From Akkermansiaceae bacterium (GTDB lineage: Bacteria; Verrucomicrobiota; Verrucomicrobiia; Verrucomicrobiales; Akkermansiaceae): a stretch of 37,359 nt of DNA. This document shows, in pieces, positions 31,901 through 37,359 of the stretch (positions are counted from its first letter, which is position 1; each line of letters opens with the position of its first letter). The DNA is taken from the NCBI GenBank assembly GCA_021202525.1, contig JAJQCV010000131.1:10710-48068 (forward strand), given 5' to 3'. The position numbers were made by a program, and so were the translations under genes. The notes under the pieces were generated by a model. The model worked only from the letters and a program-made list of their open reading frames with translations. It searched no databases and was not told the DNA's origin.

Positions 31901-33100
31901 ATGACCTTCCCCGTAAATATATTGTCCGCATTGGCCGGACTGAGTCTCGCCGGGGGCGTTCATGCGCGCGTCTGGACGAACGACCGCGGCGCGACGGTCA
32001 CAGCCGCGCTGGTGGCCGTCCGCGATGCGGAGGTGGACTTGAAGCTGAATGACGGCCGGGTGGTTGCCGTTCCCAGGAACATTTTTTCCGGGGCCGACCA
32101 AGAATATATCCAGGAGTGGGTGAAGTCCGGAGGAACCCTGCCGGATACGGATGTCGGGAACGCTCCCGAGACCGGAAAGGGGGGCATGTCCTATACGCGT
32201 CTGGAACCGAATTGGAATGCGGACTGGCCCCGGAAGGCCGGACTGGCCGGCTTTCTGCTGGTGAAAACCGTTCAGGAAACGGACGACCTGAGCATTTACG
32301 AGACGGACCATTTCATCATTGAATCCCCCGGACGGCTGGCCAAGCCGGAACAGGAGGCCCTTGCCCGGCGGTTTGAATCCATTCTGCGCACTCTGGCGGC
32401 GATTCCCCTGAATCTGACGGTGGCGCGCAAGCCCTCCCGCAAGTATCTGGTCAGGGTGTGTTTCAGCGAGGAAGAGATGGAAAAGGTTCCCGGCCTCCGG
32501 AACGGCAGGCTCAAATTCTCCCCCACCAGCTTTACGGTCCTGCTTCTGCGGGACAAAAAGGGCAATCCGGTCAAACCGGATGCGGTGGACCCCCGTTTTG
32601 CCGTTACCCACTGGGTGATGCAGTCCCTGGATGTGGAGCACTGGCTGGTGGACGGTTTTTCCGCCTATATGGCGTTTCTCCCCAGGGAAAAGGATGAAAC
32701 CGTCTTCCGGAAAATTCCCGGAAGGCTGGCGGCCATGCTGCCGCGCAGCCTGCGCGCGGGCCGGGATTCCCTCCCGGCGCTGGAGGACCTGCTGGCGCGG
32801 GACTCCTCCCATTCCGCCTCCGGGCATGACCAGATTCTGAAGGGAAAAGGCACGGAATATTGGGCCGATCTGCTGTGGACCGTTTACTGGTGCCATCTGG
32901 AAGGGGAGGGCAGGGCCGACCGGCTCAGGCGCTACCTCATGGCCTGGGATGCGGAAGAACAGGAAAAGGCCCGTGCCATTCTGCTGGACGGCAAAAGTCC
33001 GGCGGAGGTGCAGAAGGACATGGCGGAAGTCTGGAAAAAGTTTGGCGTGAAGTTGAAATTTGCGCCGCCGTCTCCCGGGGAGGGGAAGGCGCAGGATTAA
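31901..33100 (+). CDS. Exported SHD1-domain protein with a peptidase-like relic
   Basis: A 399-residue protein with a signal peptide (about 1-22) and an SHD1-like beta domain (about 22-74: RVWTNDRGATVTAALVAV, then VDLKLNDGRVVAVP and IFSGADQEYI), common in secreted proteins of Verrucomicrobiota and Planctomycetota. The rest (about 130-390) has the outline of a gluzincin-type peptidase (DHFIIESPGR, then HWLVDGFSAYM at 247-257, compare WLxEGxAxY). The zinc helix HExxH is replaced by THWVMQ around His237, and the glutamate before GFSAY is Asp251. It is thus probably not an active peptidase. The ATG at 31901 begins the signal peptide; the long upstream frame does not look coding. Confidence 0.7.
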   Translation: MTFPVNILSALAGLSLAGGVHARVWTNDRGATVTAALVAVRDAEVDLKLNDGRVVAVPRNIFSGADQEYIQEWVKSGGTLPDTDVGNAPETGKGGMSYTRLEPNWNADWPRKAGLAGFLLVKTVQETDDLSIYETDHFIIESPGRLAKPEQEALARRFESILRTLAAIPLNLTVARKPSRKYLVRVCFSEEEMEKVPGLRNGRLKFSPTSFTVLLLRDKKGNPVKPDAVDPRFAVTHWVMQSLDVEHWLVDGFSAYMAFLPREKDETVFRKIPGRLAAMLPRSLRAGRDSLPALEDLLARDSSHSASGHDQILKGKGTEYWADLLWTVYWCHLEGEGRADRLRRYLMAWDAEEQEKARAILLDGKSPAEVQKDMAEVWKKFGVKLKFAPPSPGEGKAQD

Positions 33101-33111
33101 AGCGTTGGACT

Positions 33112-33132
33112 CCCCGGCCCGTTGAGGCGGGG
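33112..33132. terminator. Possible bidirectional terminator between convergent genes
   Basis: CCCC-G-GCC pairs with GGC-GGGG across CGTTGA with one bulged base, between the stops at 33100 and 33177. No T-run follows on either strand, so this is a weak call. Confidence 0.25.
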
Positions 33133-33176
33133 CGGGAAGAAAATACCTGCGGAGAATGGTCGGAGTGCTGTTCCGT

Positions 33177-35375
33177 TTAAATGGTTCCGTTGAGCTTTCT
33201 GCCTATCCAGAACAGGGAGAGCAGAATGAGCAGGGCTGCCAGCGTGTAGGGATGGCACCAGATCAGGATGCGCTTTTCCATGGGAGGCGGCACGGGCAGG
33301 TCCTTGATTTCCCGGATAAGCTGCTGGATTTCCTCCGCCTTCACCATGCGGCCGCGCGTGATGGAAGTCATTTCCTCCATCAAGGCGGTGTTGATGGGCT
33401 GGCCGATTTTTTCCAGCGTTTCATTCATGGTGATGATGGGCAGGATGACGGCCTTGTCCGGCTGGTCGGATGACGAAGCCGCCAGCGTCCATTTGCCGGG
33501 ACGGTTGATCTTGACGGAGGCGGAGAAGGAGCCCCACGTGTGGTCCATGTTTTCCATCTGGACCCGGCTCGTCGTGCCTTCCGGGGCGGTGATGTCCAGG
33601 AACACCTCTCCGTCCTGAAGGGGCGCGCCCTGCTTGTCGGAAACCATGGCCGTGACGGTCAGGGTATCTCCCAGCCGCGGGCGTTCCGGGTTGGGAATCA
33701 GCCTGATCCGTTCCCCGGCCGCCATGTTGCGCTGGTAGCTCATCCAGCGCGCCACCTGGCTCCAGAACCGGTAATGGTACTTGTCCTCCACCCCGCGCCG
33801 CCAGCGCCAGGCGGAATCCGTGCCCATGAACAGCACCTTCCCGTTTCCGTAGGACTGGGTGACGATAAGGGGGATGCGCCCGTAGGCGTTCTTGTCCGCC
33901 GCGTGCACGGCCAGTACGGTGGTGCCCGCCTTGGGGCGTTCCACGGGGGAGTACCAGTTGAAGCCCGGCAGGTTGCGCCAGACTTCTTCGTTTTCACTCT
34001 CCGTGTCCGCCAGCATGGTCAGCAGGGAGCCGCGGCCTTCCGGCGTGAGAATGAGCGGGGACGGGGCCGCCTGGGTGGTGCCTTCCGGCTTGTTCGTGAG
34101 GAAGGTGACGGGAATCAGGTCCGCCAGCTCCGATTGAAGAAGTTCCATTTGCCTGCCCTGGTAGCCGGGCAGGAAGACGATGCCGCTGGCCTGCTGTTCC
34201 ACCATTCCCTTGAGCAGTTTGGCCTGTTCCGCCGTCAGCCCTTTGGCCCCCATGCCCACGTCGCCTATGAAGATGACGTCGTATTGGGCCAGTTCCTCCA
34301 TTTTCTCCGGGAATTTGACCAGGTACCCGGGGCCTTCCCCCATCTCCTTCAGTCCGGGGTGGAACAGAAGGGTGTGGACGTCCACGCCCGGATCGCGGTA
34401 CAGGGCGTTGCGGATGAAGCGGTACTCCCAGCGCGGCAGCGTGTCGATCACCAGCACCTTGATGGACTCCCTGCGCCCGGCGATGCTGAAGGAGGAGGCG
34501 TTGTTGGTGCGCACCCGTTCCTGCGGCTGGATGGGAAGCTTGAGTTCCAGCGTTTCGGAACCTTCCTTTTCTATCTTCCACAGCACGGCGTCGGATACTT
34601 CCCCCTGGGCCGGGATGGTGACCGTCCGGGTGACGACCTTTCCCGTGTCCTTGGAAGACAGGGTCAGCGTTGCCCTGACTTCCCTGCCCAGGGTGCTTTT
34701 AATGGTGAAGGGAATCTGCACCGTCTCCCCGATGATACCGTAAGTGGGGGCTTTCACGTCCTGGAGGGCCAGGTCCGGCAGGGGAACGGGGCTGCCGGCG
34801 GGGATGATGAACAGGGGGATGCCGCGCGAGCGCATCCTCTGGGCCTGCGTCAGCACGGAGGAGGAGGCGTTGTGACTGCCGTCCGTGAACATGACGACCG
34901 CGCGGAGATTGTCGGAAGACTGCATGGCTTCCTCCAGCGGCTTGGCCAGGTCCGTGCATGCCAGCGCATAATCCGGGGAATCCGGGACGGGCTGGACGCT
35001 GAACGGGGCGTTCTCCACCACGTGGGTTTCTTTCAGGGAATCCGTGCTGTGGCCTTTGAGCAGTTCCCGGACATAGGCCGCGCGGGTGACGACGTGCTGG
35101 GGGGTGATTTCCACGTCCTGGGTCTCCATGGAGCCCGAACGGTCTTCCAGGATGGAAACCTTGGGCTTTTCCCTGGGCTCTGAAATGATGACCCATTCCG
35201 GCTGGAACAGCAGGAAGCATACGGCTCCCAGGATGAACAGGCGCAATATTTCCAGTTTGAACGTCAGCGGGCGGGGATTGCGCTTGCAGGAAATGCGGCT
35301 CATCCATATTCCGGCCGCCATGACCAGAACGGCCGCGGCGACGCTCAGGACGGTTGGTTGAAGGCTCAGGTTCAT
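33177..35375 (-). CDS. VWA-domain membrane protein with a glutamine-amidotransferase-like domain
   Basis: A 732-residue protein with two N-terminal membrane spans (about 9-26 and 42-60) and a VWA domain with MIDAS motif DRSGS (78-82) and a later FTDGSHN. Mid-protein there is an Ig/transglutaminase-neighbour-like beta region (about 215-300) and an amidotransferase-like Rossmann region (KVLVID about residue 310, then YDVIFIGDVGM), and a C-terminal membrane span (about 705-725). Such large VWA/amidotransferase proteins belong to MoxR-VWA clusters in this phylum. The probable location is the inner membrane with domains outside. It overlaps the upstream BatA-like gene by four bases (ATGA). The role is unknown; MoxR AAA+ partners would be expected just beyond the right edge. 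Confidence 0.78.
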   Translation of the reverse strand: MNLSLQPTVLSVAAAVLVMAAGIWMSRISCKRNPRPLTFKLEILRLFILGAVCFLLFQPEWVIISEPREKPKVSILEDRSGSMETQDVEITPQHVVTRAAYVRELLKGHSTDSLKETHVVENAPFSVQPVPDSPDYALACTDLAKPLEEAMQSSDNLRAVVMFTDGSHNASSSVLTQAQRMRSRGIPLFIIPAGSPVPLPDLALQDVKAPTYGIIGETVQIPFTIKSTLGREVRATLTLSSKDTGKVVTRTVTIPAQGEVSDAVLWKIEKEGSETLELKLPIQPQERVRTNNASSFSIAGRRESIKVLVIDTLPRWEYRFIRNALYRDPGVDVHTLLFHPGLKEMGEGPGYLVKFPEKMEELAQYDVIFIGDVGMGAKGLTAEQAKLLKGMVEQQASGIVFLPGYQGRQMELLQSELADLIPVTFLTNKPEGTTQAAPSPLILTPEGRGSLLTMLADTESENEEVWRNLPGFNWYSPVERPKAGTTVLAVHAADKNAYGRIPLIVTQSYGNGKVLFMGTDSAWRWRRGVEDKYHYRFWSQVARWMSYQRNMAAGERIRLIPNPERPRLGDTLTVTAMVSDKQGAPLQDGEVFLDITAPEGTTSRVQMENMDHTWGSFSASVKINRPGKWTLAASSSDQPDKAVILPIITMNETLEKIGQPINTALMEEMTSITRGRMVKAEEIQQLIREIKDLPVPPPMEKRILIWCHPYTLAALLILLSLFWIGRKLNGTI

Positions 35376-37354
35376 AGGCGGTTGGCGGGGGAGGGGCGTT
35401 TGGCCGTGCGTTTGGGCAGGCAGAGGAGAGCTTCCAGAAGCAGGCAGCCCAGGGCGATCAGCAGGAACAGCTTCCAGCCTTCCTGCACCAGGGAGGGGTT
35501 TTCAACGCCGCCCTGCATGGCGCTGATGGCGGCGTCCGGCAGGAGGGTGTGGATTTTTTCATCCGTGATCTGGTCGGGATTGTCTTCCGACCACGGCCGG
35601 TTGACGGCGTAAGTCTGCGCACCGAGGCGGTAAACGCCGGCCGTGTCCACGGGAGAACCGGAAGGGTGGGAGCCCTGCGCGTCGTCCATGCGCATGGGAA
35701 CGTCCGTGGCGGACTGGGGCAGGGCGGGATCATTCACGCGCAGGGAAATGGCGGAGGAAAAGCGTTCCGCGCCGCGGTCCGCCATGCGCTGGAGGAGGGG
35801 GAGCAGCAGGTGGCCGTCCGCCAGATTGGACCAGGAATATTTGGGCAGGGTGGTCAGGAACAGGGCGGAACCCGCTCCGGCCCTGACCTGGCCCAGGGCA
35901 CAGGTGCCGTCATCCCAGGAGGCCAGCACGCGGTATTTGCCTGCCAGGGGTTTCCGGCGGATGGCGCGGAGGCGGTTGACGGGGATGGGAGTTTGGTCCG
36001 TGCCGTCCCGGAGGAAGCCGCGCTGGCGGTCCCAGGACTCCACGCGGAAATACTCGTCGGCCGGGGCCGTTTCCATCGCTCCCCAGGAAACTCCCAGGAA
36101 CTGGCGGCGCGTGCCGTGGGCCGTATCGTCCGGAAGGAAGAGAACCAGGCCGCCTTCTTCAATGAAAGCCTTGAGCTTCTCTTCCATGTCCGCCCGCGGG
36201 GCGGGGCCGTGCCAGATCACCAGGGCCTGGGAGGAAAGGTTGAGCTGCCCGGGACGCACGGTGTTCGGCATGGTGGCCTTCCTTCCGGGAAGTCCCGGAG
36301 GGGCGGCCATCAGGGAGAGGATTTTGCCCGCTTCCCCGGAAGGTCCGTTGATCAGGATGTTTGCCAGCGGTTTGGGAGCGAAGGTGAAGAAGGAAATATC
36401 GTCCCTGGAAAAATCGTCATGGGGCAGGGAAACGTAGCCGAAGCCGGATTCCTTGTCCTGCGGCAGGGGGATTTCCTTGCGGATGGTGGTTGTTTCCCCG
36501 GCCAGCTGAAGGGTGGAGGAAGCCACGGCGTTATTCACGGAAATGTTCACCGGCACTTCCTCCGGCTGGTTGGGATCGAAACCTTGCCGTAAAATCTCCA
36601 TGTCCAGCACCAGCCTGCTGTTGTTGATCTGGGCCTGCGTGATTCTGATGCCGCGGTTGGCTTCCGGCCTGTCTCTCAGGGCCATGATGCGGACGGCAGG
36701 GGGAATGGAAAGAGCCGCCAGCCTCTGGCGTACGCTGGACCATACCGGGGAATTCGGCCGCCAGGAGGACGCCTGCATGTCTGAGGCGATCCAGATTTCC
36801 GTCTTTCCGGAGGCGGATTCCTCCAGGTACGGAATGGCTTTTTGAAGCAGGGAGGGGATGTCCGCTCCCCCGTCCGTCACTTTGCTGACGGTCAGGTCCG
36901 CCAGGGCTTCCGGTGCGGGAATCTGGGTAATGGTTTCCGTGGTGGAGTCAAGGAGAGACAGGCGGCAGCTTCCCAGTTGGTCAAAGGTGGATTCCACGAG
37001 GGGCGGAATCGTGTCGCGCAGGGAATGGGTCTTGTCCGGCCGTGCGTCCATAGAGGCGGAACGGTCCAGCACGAGCAGCACTTCATTCAGTCCGGAACTT
37101 CCCCAGCCGAAGAAGCTGCCGAGCAGCGGACGGGCAAACGCCGTCACGAGCGCCGCCACGGCCAGCACGCGAAGGGCCAGAATCAGGTAATGCAGCAGCT
37201 TCTTGGTCCCGCGGGTTTCCCTGGCCGCGCGGAGCAGGAACTCCATGGCCGCCCAGCGCACGGACCGGTGGCGCCAGCGGTTGACCAGATGGATGATGAT
37301 GGGGATGGAGGCTGCGAAGAGAGCCCAGAGCAGCCACGGGTAGGTAAAGGACAT
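35372..37354 (-). CDS. BatA-like VWA-domain membrane protein
   Basis: A 660-residue protein that starts with the aerotolerance/BatA N-terminal region: a first span (about 8-24), SVRWAAMEFLLRAARE (31-46) and a second span (about 54-76). A VWA domain has the MIDAS motif DRSAS (97-101). A long extracytoplasmic part follows, and a C-terminal span (about 628-645) precedes KRTAKRPS. The Bat-type architecture suggests a metal-dependent protein-interaction scaffold worked by a MoxR ATPase; none is in the window. The start at 37354 lies five bases from the window edge and is preceded by CTCCT, so the upstream signals cannot be seen. It is first of a two-gene overlap pair in this window. Confidence 0.82.
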   Translation of the reverse strand: MSFTYPWLLWALFAASIPIIIHLVNRWRHRSVRWAAMEFLLRAARETRGTKKLLHYLILALRVLAVAALVTAFARPLLGSFFGWGSSGLNEVLLVLDRSASMDARPDKTHSLRDTIPPLVESTFDQLGSCRLSLLDSTTETITQIPAPEALADLTVSKVTDGGADIPSLLQKAIPYLEESASGKTEIWIASDMQASSWRPNSPVWSSVRQRLAALSIPPAVRIMALRDRPEANRGIRITQAQINNSRLVLDMEILRQGFDPNQPEEVPVNISVNNAVASSTLQLAGETTTIRKEIPLPQDKESGFGYVSLPHDDFSRDDISFFTFAPKPLANILINGPSGEAGKILSLMAAPPGLPGRKATMPNTVRPGQLNLSSQALVIWHGPAPRADMEEKLKAFIEEGGLVLFLPDDTAHGTRRQFLGVSWGAMETAPADEYFRVESWDRQRGFLRDGTDQTPIPVNRLRAIRRKPLAGKYRVLASWDDGTCALGQVRAGAGSALFLTTLPKYSWSNLADGHLLLPLLQRMADRGAERFSSAISLRVNDPALPQSATDVPMRMDDAQGSHPSGSPVDTAGVYRLGAQTYAVNRPWSEDNPDQITDEKIHTLLPDAAISAMQGGVENPSLVQEGWKLFLLIALGCLLLEALLCLPKRTAKRPSPANRL

Positions 37355-37359
37355 AGGAG

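Overview
The window looks like chromosomal DNA of an Akkermansia-like member of the Verrucomicrobiota. This is inferred from gene content and protein style: an MlaEFD lipid system, a divergent ftsA-ftsZ pair, an SHD1-domain protein, paired VWA/BatA-type membrane proteins, a secreted GH29 fucosidase and a carboxynorspermidine-dehydrogenase-like enzyme, in a GC-rich, densely coded genome. No species assignment can be proven from sequence alone. I found no rRNA, tRNA, transposase or phage genes.

Layout, left to right. Positions 1-114 are a suspicious GC-homopolymer stretch. A DUF883 membrane-anchor protein and an mlaE-mlaF-mlaD operon follow on the minus strand. Next is a decayed, frameshifted NAD-synthetase-like gene (minus strand), divergent from two overlapping MsbA-type ABC exporters (plus strand). 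Then come a phosphohexomutase, an NlpC/P60 lipoprotein and the division operon ftsA-ftsZ, which is translationally coupled to a DUF6056 membrane protein. Positions 15434-16521 carry no gene but hold a small decaying type I-C-like CRISPR array with no cas genes in the window. Two minus-strand genes follow (a metallophosphatase and a saccharopine/carboxynorspermidine dehydrogenase), then a tandem duplication of a whole promoter-gene-terminator unit for an exported thioredoxin-like protein. After that are a GH29 alpha-L-fucosidase (minus), an oppABC-type peptide-uptake operon without ATPases, a DUF486 protein, a tiny His/Asn-rich lipoprotein, tyrS and an SBF-like transporter. The right end has a small membrane-anchored protein divergent from an SHD1 protein with a peptidase-like relic, and a minus-strand pair of VWA membrane proteins running to the window edge.

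The genes mostly serve the envelope: lipid traffic (Mla, MsbA-like), division (FtsA/FtsZ), wall turnover (NlpC/P60), oxidative folding (thioredoxin-like) and glycan or peptide scavenging (fucosidase, Opp). A recurring signal is a TTGNCN-16/17/18-TANNNT-type promoter placed so close to the start codon that the mRNA should have almost no 5' leader. It is seen before at least six genes, whereas genes inside operons or with longer leaders carry visible Shine-Dalgarno sequences.

The most notable items are the doubly catalytically dead NadE relative with a G6 frameshift, the duplicated thioredoxin units with a gene-conversion-like block, the FtsZ with an altered T7 loop, the orphan CRISPR array with a decay gradient, and the predicted leaderless promoters.
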